Assembly: GCA_021838985.1 (NCBI GenBank)
Contig: JAKCCC010000164.1
Location: forward strand, 1 to 5,561
Direction of reading: 5' to 3'
DNA from: Planctomycetota bacterium
GTDB lineage: Bacteria; Planctomycetota; Phycisphaerae; WQYP01
DNA length: 5,561 bases
How positions within the stretch are numbered: the first letter of the stretch is position 1; the number at the start of each line of letters is the position of its first letter. A program made the translations under genes and the position numbers. Positions 1 through 5,561 of this stretch are shown in pieces. The notes under the pieces are model-generated. The model ran no database searches. It was not told the DNA's origin and saw only the letters and a program-made list of their open reading frames with translations.

Positions 1-240
1 CCCAACCGGTTCGCCTACGTCCACACCCCGACGGACGGCTCTTGGCTGAACCTGGTGGAAACCCTGTTTGCCAAGATGAGCCGGACCTTTCTCAAACCCC
101 TCCGCGTGACCTCTCGCCTTGTCGAGTCGCCTTCTTCGGCGACTGGGGAGGCGCTCCGCCAGCGGATCGAACAAGGGGGCGCGGAGATCAACGCACACCC
201 GGTCGCGCATCGCTGGAGGCATTTCGATTTTGCCGTCTGA
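1..240 (+). CDS. IS630-family transposase, C-terminal part (5' end outside window)
   Basis: This is the last 79 residues of a DDE transposase, read in frame from base 1 to the TGA at 238-240. IS630/Tc1-type enzymes cut and paste the element into TA dinucleotides. The diagnostic stretch is HTPTDGSWLNLVETLFAKM (residues 8-26), matching the family signature around the third catalytic acidic residue, here Glu20 (bases 58-60). The family usually has His where Asp12 stands. The tail INAHPVAHRW-x-x-FDF is also typical of the family. Between RVTS and ALRQRI the protein is about ten residues longer than the family pattern I recall, and that extra stretch coincides with a DNA hairpin (115-153). The N-terminal helix-turn-helix part and the first two Asp residues lie outside the window, so activity cannot be judged. 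It runs convergent to the nitroreductase gene, 27 bases away. Confidence 0.9.
   Translation, partial: PNRFAYVHTPTDGSWLNLVETLFAKMSRTFLKPLRVTSRLVESPSSATGEALRQRIEQGGAEINAHPVAHRWRHFDFAV
115..153. repeat. Imperfect palindrome inside the transposase gene
   Basis: An inner perfect 7-bp stem, AGTCGCC (125-131) and GGCGACT (138-144), encloses a 6-base loop. An outer 5-bp stem, CGCCT (115-119) with AGGCG (149-153), encloses the inner one across a 5/4-base internal loop. The palindrome encodes the part of the transposase that appears extra relative to the family. The 11-mer CTTCGGCGACT (134-144) recurs in the intergenic block at 3199-3209. Confidence 0.6.
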
Positions 241-267
241 TAGTCGTCTATGTTGTGGTGGAACGTT

Positions 268-873
268 CTACTCGCCGCCGGGATTGGACCATTCCCGCGC
301 CACCTCGGCCAGCGGTTTGCGCAGGGCGGGTGTTTCCTTAGCCGCCAAGGAGGGCGGGAGCTGCGCCGGTTCACCCGGGCGCCCCACGGCGATCATGCAG
401 ACGGCTTCGTAGCGCTCCGGTGCGATCCCCAGCGCCTTATAAGCCCTGGCTTCATCAAATGCCCCCATCGCCCGCGTGAAAAGACCGAGCTTGCGCGCCT
501 GCAGGGCCAGACTCATCCAGGCGGCGCCCGTGTCGAACATGTAATGGCGGTTGGGTTGGCCATTGTGCGCATAATGCCGGCGGGCGAGGGTCAGCACCAG
601 CAGCGGAGCGCGATCCGCCCAGGTGCGATTCTGGGGCATCAAAAGCGAACGAAAGCGGCTCAGGCCCGGTTCCTTCCGGGCGTAAAGAAACAGCCACGGC
701 TGATCGTTGCAGCTGGATGGGGCCCACCGCGCAGCTTCAAACAGGGAATTAATTTCCTCCGTGGTCAGCGGCGCGGAGGACAGCGCGCGCCGCGACCAGC
801 GGTCCAGAAACTGCGGGTCCACCGGAACCTCCGGCACCCGTGCCGGCGAAGGTTCTTTAGCCTGTGGTTTCAC
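268..873 (-). CDS. Nitroreductase family FMN-dependent oxidoreductase
   Basis: This 201-residue protein has the usual length and layout of a single-domain nitroreductase-fold flavoenzyme, which binds FMN as a dimer and reduces nitro compounds, quinones or enals with NAD(P)H. Visible family features are the N-terminal FMN-phosphate motif RWSRRA (25-30), the APSSCNDQPW block (51-60), the GAAWMSLALQARKLGL helix (116-131), IAVGRPGE (161-168) and the C-terminal RKPLAEV (185-191). The substrate cannot be named from sequence. The start is GTG at 871-873, preceded by AGGAG (complement of 883-887) with a 9-base spacer. It overlaps the upstream methyltransferase stop by 17 bases, which suggests translational coupling. 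The stop TAG sits only 27 bases beyond the convergent transposase stop, but the family's C-terminal motif is present, so the gene looks intact. Confidence 0.93.
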   Translation of the reverse strand: MKPQAKEPSPARVPEVPVDPQFLDRWSRRALSSAPLTTEEINSLFEAARWAPSSCNDQPWLFLYARKEPGLSRFRSLLMPQNRTWADRAPLLVLTLARRHYAHNGQPNRHYMFDTGAAWMSLALQARKLGLFTRAMGAFDEARAYKALGIAPERYEAVCMIAVGRPGEPAQLPPSLAAKETPALRKPLAEVAREWSNPGGE

Positions 874-1456
874 TGGGATTGGCTCCTAGGGCTGTGATCA
901 AATATGCGTCTTGGTTCCGCCAGATTTCCCGTGGGGCGTACAACCCCGCCGCGCTTAGATAGGCGCACACCTGCTGGGACGAAAAGCGGTGGTGGCGCGG
1001 CGGACCGCCGCTGGAAGCGGCATCCGGGCGCCAGTCAAAAAGCGCCAAGCGTCCGTGCGGGCGCAGGACAAGGTACAGCGCCTCCGCCAGCGCCGCCGGC
1101 GGCTGCACTTCATGGAACACAAAAGCCACCCAGATGAAATCCACGTAGGCCCGCGGCAGATCCATGCGGGGCAGTTCACTTTGCCTGGTTCGCACCTGCG
1201 CCGGCGGCCGGCGCGCGGTCAACGCCGCGAGCATGTCGGCACTGACATCCAGCGCCAGAACCTCGCCCGCGGGGCCGACGATCTCCGCCAGCGGGAACGT
1301 CCAGAAGCCGGGACCGCAACCGACATCCAGAACTCGCTGCCCCGGCCGTACGCCCGTCCGTGCGAGCAGCTCAGGTGGGTTCCACCGCTGCCAGCGCTCC
1401 GGCGCCAGCAGGGCGTCGCATTTTTTCGGATCAAAGCGGCGGTCTTCGTGCGGCAT
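857..1456 (-). CDS. Class I SAM-dependent methyltransferase
   Basis: This 199-residue Rossmann-fold methyltransferase uses S-adenosylmethionine as methyl donor. Motif I is VLDVGCGPG (42-50), the canonical SAM-binding glycine loop. Asp70 at the end of ALDVS is the expected acidic residue for the ribose hydroxyls. VDFIWVAFVFHEV (105-117) is the motif IV/V strand and LRPHGRLALFDW (131-142) the following strand. The N-terminal HEDRRFDPKKCDALLAPERWQ resembles the lead-in of small UbiE/arsenite-methyltransferase-like proteins, but the cysteines of an ArsM enzyme are absent: only Cys13, Cys47 and Cys164 are seen. The substrate is unknown. The ATG at 1454-1456 is well supported by AAAGGAGG 8 bases upstream. 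The gene ends 17 bases inside the nitroreductase gene, so the two probably share one message. Confidence 0.92.
   Translation of the reverse strand: MPHEDRRFDPKKCDALLAPERWQRWNPPELLARTGVRPGQRVLDVGCGPGFWTFPLAEIVGPAGEVLALDVSADMLAALTARRPPAQVRTRQSELPRMDLPRAYVDFIWVAFVFHEVQPPAALAEALYLVLRPHGRLALFDWRPDAASSGGPPRHHRFSSQQVCAYLSAAGLYAPREIWRNQDAYLITALGANPSETTG
883..887 (-). promoter_or_regulatory. Shine-Dalgarno for the nitroreductase gene
   Basis: Minus-strand AGGAG lies 9 bases before the GTG at 873, inside the end of the methyltransferase gene. It supports the GTG start, which no nearby ATG would replace. Confidence 0.7.
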
Positions 1457-1464
1457 CGCGGGTG

Positions 1465-1472
1465 CCTCCTTT
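1465..1472 (-). promoter_or_regulatory. Strong Shine-Dalgarno for the methyltransferase gene
   Basis: Minus-strand AAAGGAGG ends 8 bases before the ATG at 1456. It is nearly the full anti-16S complement and fixes the start. It is the strongest ribosome binding site seen in the window. Confidence 0.85.
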
Positions 1473-1569
1473 TCCAGACCCCTATATTGCCGTCAACGCC
1501 GTGGTTTGTCGAATGCCGTGTCGCGGTGGACGGCAAAAGAGACGATCGCTTCTCCCTGGGTAGCGGCTG

Positions 1570-1591
1570 CAAGGTAATAATGTTTACCTTG
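1570..1591. promoter_or_regulatory. AT-rich inverted repeat, possible operator
   Basis: Perfect 8-bp arms CAAGGTAA (1570-1577) and TTACCTTG (1584-1591) flank a 6-base AT-rich centre. The size and symmetry resemble a binding site for a dimeric repressor, and the AT content stands out from the GC-rich surroundings. It lies about 115 bases upstream of the methyltransferase ATG. A role in regulating that operon is inference, as no regulator gene is visible nearby. Confidence 0.4.
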
Positions 1592-1744
1592 GGGAGAAGG
1601 CCGGGGATAGGCCGGGCGGAAAATGCCAATCCCGACGCGTTGGAATCGTGGCGGCCGCAGTGGCTGAAAAGTGTCAAGGTTATCGGTGGACAAACCCTTA
1701 TACTACACACGGCCCTTATTGAGACGTACCTTTCGTCAGAGTAG

Positions 1745-1763
1745 AAGCGGCGTCCCGCCGCTT
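1745..1763. terminator. Strong GC hairpin, candidate terminator
   Basis: AAGCGGCG (1745-1752) and CGCCGCTT (1756-1763) form a perfect 8-bp stem with a 3-base loop. It lies 44 bases past the stop of the minus-strand exported-protein gene, where a terminator is expected. The T-run is better on the plus strand (TTTT at 1762-1765) than on the minus strand, where CTTCTACT follows, so it is either a weak terminator for that gene or a dispersed GC-rich hairpin. Confidence 0.5.
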
Positions 1764-1806
1764 TTCGGGGCCGGATGCACGCTGGCCTGGCCTCTGGAAT
1801 GCATCA

Positions 1807-3009
1807 TTAATAGCCGTGTGCGGTATACCTACGGGTCTCGACCCTTTCCACCAATTGCCAATAAATCGCGCTCTGCATAATTCCAGAAATGGGCAAGACC
1901 TTGACGTCGTAGCCTTTCAACTTGAGCAACGCATCATCCACCGCCCAATAAGGATTCAGGTAGATGTGGCGGGGATTGGTGGTGAACGAAGCCGGTGGCG
2001 GAACGCTGCAGGTGAGGATGCAGGCGCCGCCACCGCGGAGAATCGAATCGATGGGCGGCTCGTTGAAGAGTTGATAACCGAGAACCAGCGCTACATCGCC
2101 GGGACCCGATGGCTCGGGCGCATGGGCCGGCTGAAACCAGGGAGGAGTAGGCCCATTGCGCATCTCGGCGGGGAACATGTGGGCTTCGTATAACACGTCA
2201 ATGGTGTGGCCGGAACGATGGGCCGCACGGATCCACCGCGCGGCACGCCAGAGGTCACGGCGATCATGGCGCCAGACTTGGCGCAAAGCTGCCGTCACGC
2301 CGGTGAGATAGCGCCGGCCTAGATTCGCCGCGGACGCCGGCGTAACGGTGCTGCGCTGTTGAAAGGCGGCGCCCATCAGTTTAGCGTCGCGTGCCCGCCC
2401 GCCAGGCCGGCCATAGCTTTGATACAGGTTGGGCATACGACCGTCGTCCACACAGGCTGTGATAAATTCAGCCGTCCACGCCCACATTCCGATGACGTTA
2501 CTGACGGATGTGGTGCGGATGGACGGGCGCCCTGACCTCCCTATCCCGGAGGCCGTGGACCGTGGATAAACGCCAGCGGATGGCGCCGGCGGGATACCGG
2601 CAAAGAAAATCACAACGCTGTGGGCTTCACGTGCTTTCAGGAGCAGACGCGTCAGTGCCGGTCCCGGCATAGGGCCTGCGGCTGCCGCCAGGATTGTGTC
2701 CTTCGGGCCAAGCACGGTCCCGGGATGATAGGACTTTATCAGCATCAGCCCGCCGGAACGGCCAACGGCCTCCGCGACAAAACTTTGCTGGCCGCCGGCC
2801 ACGTACAAATGACCGCCGTGGATGACTTTTATTGCGGCCTCTCTGGCCGTTGTTTGCAGGGCGGGTAAGGCGGCGCGCCATTGCGCAACTCGGTGCAGCA
2901 AGCGGGGAATATAAGCTGCAGCGCCCCCGGAGCCGCGCGCCGTACCGGCCAGCCAGAGCATGGTCCCAAGGACCAAGGTGGACCGCAGAATCCCTTTCGA
3001 ATGCTTCAT
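1807..3009 (-). CDS. Exported protein with two SIS-like halves (hypothetical)
   Basis: This 400-residue protein starts at the ATG at 3007-3009, because a classical signal peptide begins there: Lys2, Lys5 and Arg9, a hydrophobic core at 10-22, and a plausible cleavage after Ala24. It is therefore probably periplasmic or extracytoplasmic. Residues 33-210 resemble a SIS (sugar isomerase) domain of the UPF0309/GmhA-like type: a leading helix, then GGHLYVAGGQQSFVAEAVGRSGGL (65-88, where the family has a GTGHS loop and RAGG), then PKDTILAAAAGPMPGPAL (102-119), and later WAWTAEFITACVDDGRMPNLYQSYG (176-200). Residues 255-390 look like a second, divergent unit: SGHTIDVLY (266-274), GPGDVALVLGYQLFNEPPIDSIL (302-324), then DDALLKLKGYDVKVLPISGIMQSAIYWQLV (358-387). 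The family assignment comes from pattern recall, not a search, and the catalytic residues are unclear. The Shine-Dalgarno is weak (GGTGGCGG). No neighbouring gene indicates its role. Confidence 0.75.
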   Translation of the reverse strand: MKHSKGILRSTLVLGTMLWLAGTARGSGGAAAYIPRLLHRVAQWRAALPALQTTAREAAIKVIHGGHLYVAGGQQSFVAEAVGRSGGLMLIKSYHPGTVLGPKDTILAAAAGPMPGPALTRLLLKAREAHSVVIFFAGIPPAPSAGVYPRSTASGIGRSGRPSIRTTSVSNVIGMWAWTAEFITACVDDGRMPNLYQSYGRPGGRARDAKLMGAAFQQRSTVTPASAANLGRRYLTGVTAALRQVWRHDRRDLWRAARWIRAAHRSGHTIDVLYEAHMFPAEMRNGPTPPWFQPAHAPEPSGPGDVALVLGYQLFNEPPIDSILRGGGACILTCSVPPPASFTTNPRHIYLNPYWAVDDALLKLKGYDVKVLPISGIMQSAIYWQLVERVETRRYTAHGY

Positions 3010-3321
3010 ATCCGCCACCGCATGATAACCGCCGCTGGCTACCGCCGGTTTTCGCCGCGCCGCTTCGCGTCGGGCCAACGCCGCCACCGAATGCGGTGCG
3101 TTGCCAAACGATAAATTTCGGGTTGGAGAAAGAGCCTTAGACTCGCCACCGAACCCGCAGCACCGGCTTTCAGGTCACCCCGCCAAGGGGCGGGCAGGCT
3201 TCGGCGACTCGCCTTAAAGTTTCCTGGCGGCGACCCGGTGAACGGCTTCCGGACGCGACGCCCGTAAGTTAAGCGGTGACAAAGCAGTCGCTTGCGGCGT
3301 ATCTGACGATAGGGCGTTGGG
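3010..3321. other. 312-base intergenic stretch between hicB-like and exported-protein genes
   Basis: No coding sequence is credible here. In particular, I see no HicA-like reading frame downstream of the HicB gene. The stretch holds a GC-rich block at 3131-3216 with a hairpin and direct repeats, plus most of an inverted repeat that runs over the hicB stop. It should also carry the promoter of the exported-protein gene, but I could not identify convincing -35/-10 hexamers. Confidence 0.6.
3131..3216. repeat. GC-rich intergenic repeat-like block
   Basis: The 8-mer GACTCGCC occurs twice in the same orientation (3140-3147 and 3206-3213), 66 bases apart. The second copy lies in the near-palindrome GGCGACTCGCC (3203-3213). 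Between them CCCGCC-AAGG-GGCGGG forms a 6-bp hairpin (about 3179-3194). CTTCGGCGACT (3199-3209) matches exactly the hairpin arm at 134-144 in the transposase gene. This looks like a dispersed intergenic element, but genome-wide copies cannot be checked here. Confidence 0.4.
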
Positions 3322-3334
3322 CTAAGCCGCAAGC
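3290..3334. repeat. Inverted repeat spanning the hicB-like stop codon
   Basis: GCTTGCGGC (3290-3298) and GCCGCAAGC (3326-3334) are perfect 9-bp arms with a 27-base loop. On the minus strand the first arm encodes the last residues of the HicB-like protein and the second arm follows the stop. A short TATC/GATA pair lies within the loop. There is no clear U-run after the second arm, so it is not a canonical intrinsic terminator. It could act as a 3' mRNA stabiliser or weak terminator. Confidence 0.45.
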
Positions 3335-3525
3335 TCCGCCACCACCTGGGTCAGTTTGGGCATAACTGTAGCGGTCGGCGCCTCAAAATGCAGTTCCAGC
3401 GCCTCCCGCAAATTGCGCAGGGCTTCCGCCTCGCTGTGGCCGTGGCTGGCGACATCCACTTCGACGCACTGGGCGATGATCCATTTACCTTCCTTCCAAG
3501 TGCGGGCGGCAAACGTATGTTTCAT
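3322..3525 (-). CDS. HicB-family antitoxin-like protein, apparently without HicA
   Basis: This small protein of 67 residues matches the HicB antitoxin N-terminal fold: beta strands FAARTWKEGKWIIAQCVEVDVASHG (5-29), then the family helix SEAEALRNLREALELHFE (31-48). HicB proteins bind and neutralise HicA mRNA-cleaving toxins and often repress their own promoter. Here only the partial RNase-H-like domain is present, with no C-terminal DNA-binding domain, which is common in short solitary family members. No HicA double-stranded-RNA-binding-like frame is found on either side: metG ends 37 bases upstream and the 300 bases downstream are non-coding. The start at 3523-3525 is the only ATG that gives the complete first strand, although its Shine-Dalgarno is poor. 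A near-perfect -10 element lies about 27 bases upstream. Function as an antitoxin is inferred only from the family. Confidence 0.88.
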   Translation of the reverse strand: MKHTFAARTWKEGKWIIAQCVEVDVASHGHSEAEALRNLREALELHFEAPTATVMPKLTQVVAELAA

Positions 3526-3551
3526 GTAGGGCCGCCTGTCGAACCTAGAGT

Positions 3552-3557
3552 ATTATA
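3552..3557 (-). promoter_or_regulatory. Candidate -10 element for the hicB-like gene
   Basis: A perfect minus-strand TATAAT lies in the 37-base gap between the metG stop and the HicB ATG and would give a leader of roughly 20 bases. No good -35 hexamer is seen 16-18 bases upstream, where the sequence is the GC-rich end of metG, so the promoter call is tentative. Confidence 0.45.
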
Positions 3558-3562
3558 CCGTT

Positions 3563-5561
3563 TTAGTGCACCCGCTGGCCCGGTTTGGCGTTGGCATCCA
3601 CGGACAGCAACGCGATGTCCGCCCCGCCGGCGCCGGCCGCCAGGATCATCCCATCGCTGACGCCGAATTTCATTTTCCGCGGCGCCAGATTGGCGCACAC
3701 AATCACCTGCCGACCCACCAACTGCTCCGCCGAATACGCCTTTTTTATCCCCGCCAGCACGGTGCGGCGGCCCAGGGGCCCGAGATCCAGTTCCAACCGC
3801 ATAAGTTTTTCGCTGGCTTGAACCGGCTCCGCGGAAAGCACCCGGGCCACACGCAAATCCACCGCGTTAAATTGTTCGATGGTGCAGGTGGCAGCCAGTG
3901 GCTCCGCCGCCACCGGGGCCTGGCCGATGGCCGGCGGCGCGTCCGTCGGTCCCAAGGAAGATTTCGGCGATTCGCCCCCGCCGAGGCGATCCGACGTTGC
4001 CGCCGCCGGCCCCGCGACCGCGCCGGATGCCACAGGCGTTTGATTTTCCTGCACCATAACCTCAATCTTCCTTTCTTCGATGCGCCCCGCCAAATGTTCA
4101 AACGGCGCCAGACGCCGCGGCGGAAGAACCTGGTCCACGTCGGCCCACGCCAACGGACCAAGCCCCAGGCATTTTTCCACCTTTTCCGCGAACCGCGGCA
4201 GGATCGGCTTCAAATAGATCGTCAGAATTCGCCCGCATTCCAGCGCTGTTGACCATACGCTTCGCGCGGCCTCGGGGGCGGTTTTCACCATCGACCAGGG
4301 CGCCTGTTCCTCGACATATTTATTCGCCCTATCCGCCAGCGAGCAAATCTGCCGGGTGACGCCCGCGTAATTCCGAGTTTCATAGCCGGTGGCGATTTCC
4401 GGCGCCGCGGCGCGAAAATCCGCCAGCATCGCGCCCGCCGCCGGAGCCGCCGCGCCGCGGCGCCCTTCCAGCAACCTGGCCAGCGGCCCGGCGGCGCGGC
4501 TGATCAGATTGGCCAGTTTTCCCACCAGTTCGCTGTTGACCCGCGCTACAAAGTCGCCGAAATGCAGATCGATATCCGCCGGCGTTGCCGCCAGGCGCGT
4601 GGCGAAATAATAACGCAACGCCTGCGGGTCCAGGTGGCGGGCGTATTGCTCGGCGCTGATAAACGTGCCGCGGCTTTTCGACATCTTGCCGCCGTTGATG
4701 GTCAAGTGCCCATGTACGCATAACTTTCCCGGCGGCGGCAGGCCGGCGCCCAGCAGCATCGCGGGCCAAAACAAGGCGTGAAAATAGATGATGTCCTTGC
4801 CGATGAAGTGATATATTTCCCGGCCTGGCGCGCGCCAAAAAGCCTCTGCCTTCGCCGCCTCCGCCTGCAGGTAATGGGCCAGCGAGGCTAAGTAGCCGAT
4901 GGGCGCGTCGAGCCAGTTGTAAAAATATTTTTCCGCCTGGCCCGGAATCGGAAAACCAAAGAAGGGCGCATCCCGCGAAATATCCCAATCTTTCAACCGG
5001 TCGCCAAACCATTCCTGGAGTTTATTGGCCACCGCGGCATCGACCATGCCGCCGCGGATCAACCCGCCCAGCTGGTCCCGGAAATCCTCCAGTTGCAGGA
5101 ATAGGTGGGTGCTGGATTTGCGCCGCGGCGTTGCTCCACTGACCACGCTGCGCGGGTCGATCAAGTCGGTGGGGGCGTAATGTTTTCCGCAGGCGTCGCA
5201 GGAATCCCCGTATTGATCCGCCGCGCCGCAGGCCGGACAGGTTCCTTTGATGAAACGGTCGGGCAGAAAAATATTTTCCACCGGATCAAAAAACTGCTCC
5301 ACCGGGCGCTGCGCGATGTGACCGCCCTGGCGCAGGCGCTCATAGAACCGTTCGCACAAAACGCGATTTTCGGGTGAATGCGTGGAATAGTAACTGTCAA
5401 AAACGACGTCAAAACGGGCGAAGTCCGCCTGGTGCTCCTGGTTCATCCGGGCGATGAATTGCTCGGGCGCCAATTTTTCCTGCCGGGCCCGCAGCATGAT
5501 GGGCGTGCCGTGCGCGTCGTCGCCGCAAACATAGACGACTTCATGGCCGCGCAGGCGTTGA
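3563..5561 (-). CDS. metG: Methionyl-tRNA synthetase, N-terminus beyond window
   Basis: MetG charges tRNA-Met with methionine using ATP in the cytoplasm. The frame stays open to the window edge, giving 665 visible residues. The ATG at 5495-5497 is internal, because the upstream codons encode QRLRGHEVVYVCGDDAHGTP, a conserved part of the catalytic core. The roughly 30 missing residues would carry the HIGH motif. Visible in order are a four-cysteine zinc knuckle (CPAC...CDAC, 5189-5239) of the E. coli type, WLDAPIGYLAS in the active-site region, the KMSKS ATP-binding loop (4673-4687), and the anticodon-binding helical domain with NKYVEEQAPWSMVKT (near 4280-4330). An Ala/Pro-rich linker follows at about 3890-4060, then a C-terminal EMAP/Trbp111-like tRNA-binding domain (about 3566-3888) with AVDLRVARVL and ANLAPRKMKFGVSDGM, which usually mediates dimerisation. 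The full length would be about 695-700 residues, near the usual size for this form. Confidence 0.97.
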   Translation of the reverse strand, partial: QRLRGHEVVYVCGDDAHGTPIMLRARQEKLAPEQFIARMNQEHQADFARFDVVFDSYYSTHSPENRVLCERFYERLRQGGHIAQRPVEQFFDPVENIFLPDRFIKGTCPACGAADQYGDSCDACGKHYAPTDLIDPRSVVSGATPRRKSSTHLFLQLEDFRDQLGGLIRGGMVDAAVANKLQEWFGDRLKDWDISRDAPFFGFPIPGQAEKYFYNWLDAPIGYLASLAHYLQAEAAKAEAFWRAPGREIYHFIGKDIIYFHALFWPAMLLGAGLPPPGKLCVHGHLTINGGKMSKSRGTFISAEQYARHLDPQALRYYFATRLAATPADIDLHFGDFVARVNSELVGKLANLISRAAGPLARLLEGRRGAAAPAAGAMLADFRAAAPEIATGYETRNYAGVTRQICSLADRANKYVEEQAPWSMVKTAPEAARSVWSTALECGRILTIYLKPILPRFAEKVEKCLGLGPLAWADVDQVLPPRRLAPFEHLAGRIEERKIEVMVQENQTPVASGAVAGPAAATSDRLGGGESPKSSLGPTDAPPAIGQAPVAAEPLAATCTIEQFNAVDLRVARVLSAEPVQASEKLMRLELDLGPLGRRTVLAGIKKAYSAEQLVGRQVIVCANLAPRKMKFGVSDGMILAAGAGGADIALLSVDANAKPGQRVH

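Larger units (their letters stand above)
1457..1806. other. 350-base intergenic stretch upstream of the methyltransferase operon
   Basis: No gene here is convincing on either strand. The stretch should hold the promoter of the methyltransferase-nitroreductase unit and the 3' end of the exported-protein message. It contains the dyad at 1570-1591, a strong hairpin at 1745-1763 and the 8-mer AGGCCGGG twice at an 11-base spacing (1598-1605, 1609-1616). A minus-strand TTGACA (complement of 1672-1677) has no matching -10 hexamer at the right distance, so I do not call a promoter. Confidence 0.6.

Noticed and set aside
1493..1693. A 66-residue minus-strand frame starting with TTG in the intergenic stretch
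   Set aside because: It has a rare start codon, no clear Shine-Dalgarno and no recognisable family, and the dyad at 1570-1591 lies within it. Coding is possible but unsupported.
989..1744. A 251-residue plus-strand open frame, and similar long frames at 250-897 and 3566-4252
   Set aside because: They lie antisense to well-supported genes, have Arg/Pro-rich composition and show no family motifs. Such frames are expected in GC-rich DNA.
1774..1805. GATGCA / TGCATC inverted 6-mers
   Set aside because: The arms are short with a 20-base spacer, no T-run and weak symmetry. This is likely by chance.
3010..3087. A GTG start at 3087 extending the exported-protein gene by 26 residues
   Set aside because: The extension is Arg/Ala-rich and would bury the signal peptide that begins at the ATG at 3009.
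3085..3098. CACCG-AATG-CGGTG small hairpin upstream of the exported-protein gene
   Set aside because: A 5-bp stem is common by chance at this GC content and nothing else supports a function.
3039..3332. A minus-strand frame downstream of the hicB-like gene as a possible HicA toxin
   Set aside because: It lacks the HicA GSHH-type motif and the length pattern, and overlaps repeat-like DNA.

Overview
The window is a GC-rich piece of bacterial chromosome. No marker in it fixes the phylum. The base composition, GC-rich intergenic hairpins and an exported SIS-like protein would fit the Planctomycetes/Verrucomicrobia group, but that is a weak guess. Except for an IS630-type transposase tail at the left edge, every gene I support lies on the minus strand, so they read from right to left.

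Layout in transcription order. At 5561-3563 is methionyl-tRNA synthetase (metG), complete at its C-terminus but cut at its N-terminus by the window edge. After a 37-base gap with a perfect TATAAT hexamer comes a 67-residue HicB-family antitoxin-like protein (3525-3322) with no recognisable HicA partner. A 312-base non-coding stretch follows, holding inverted and direct repeats. Next is a 400-residue exported protein (3009-1807) that I read as two SIS-like (sugar isomerase fold) halves behind a signal peptide. A 350-base gap then holds a strong hairpin and an AT-rich 8-bp dyad. After it comes a two-gene overlapping unit: a class I SAM-dependent methyltransferase (1456-857) and a nitroreductase-family flavoprotein (873-268), each with a good Shine-Dalgarno sequence. 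Convergent to this unit, at 1-240, is the 3' end of an IS630-family transposase, whose right terminus must lie close to the nitroreductase stop codon.

The genes do not form one pathway. metG is housekeeping, HicB looks like an orphan regulator or antitoxin, and the methyltransferase and nitroreductase are probably co-translated with unknown substrates. The less ordinary items are the exported double-SIS-like protein, a hairpin that appears to be an in-frame insertion in the transposase tail and shares an 11-mer with the 3.2 kb intergenic block, the operator-like dyad upstream of the methyltransferase, and the partnerless HicB. I found no clear undescribed multi-gene system, CRISPR array, tRNA or rRNA.
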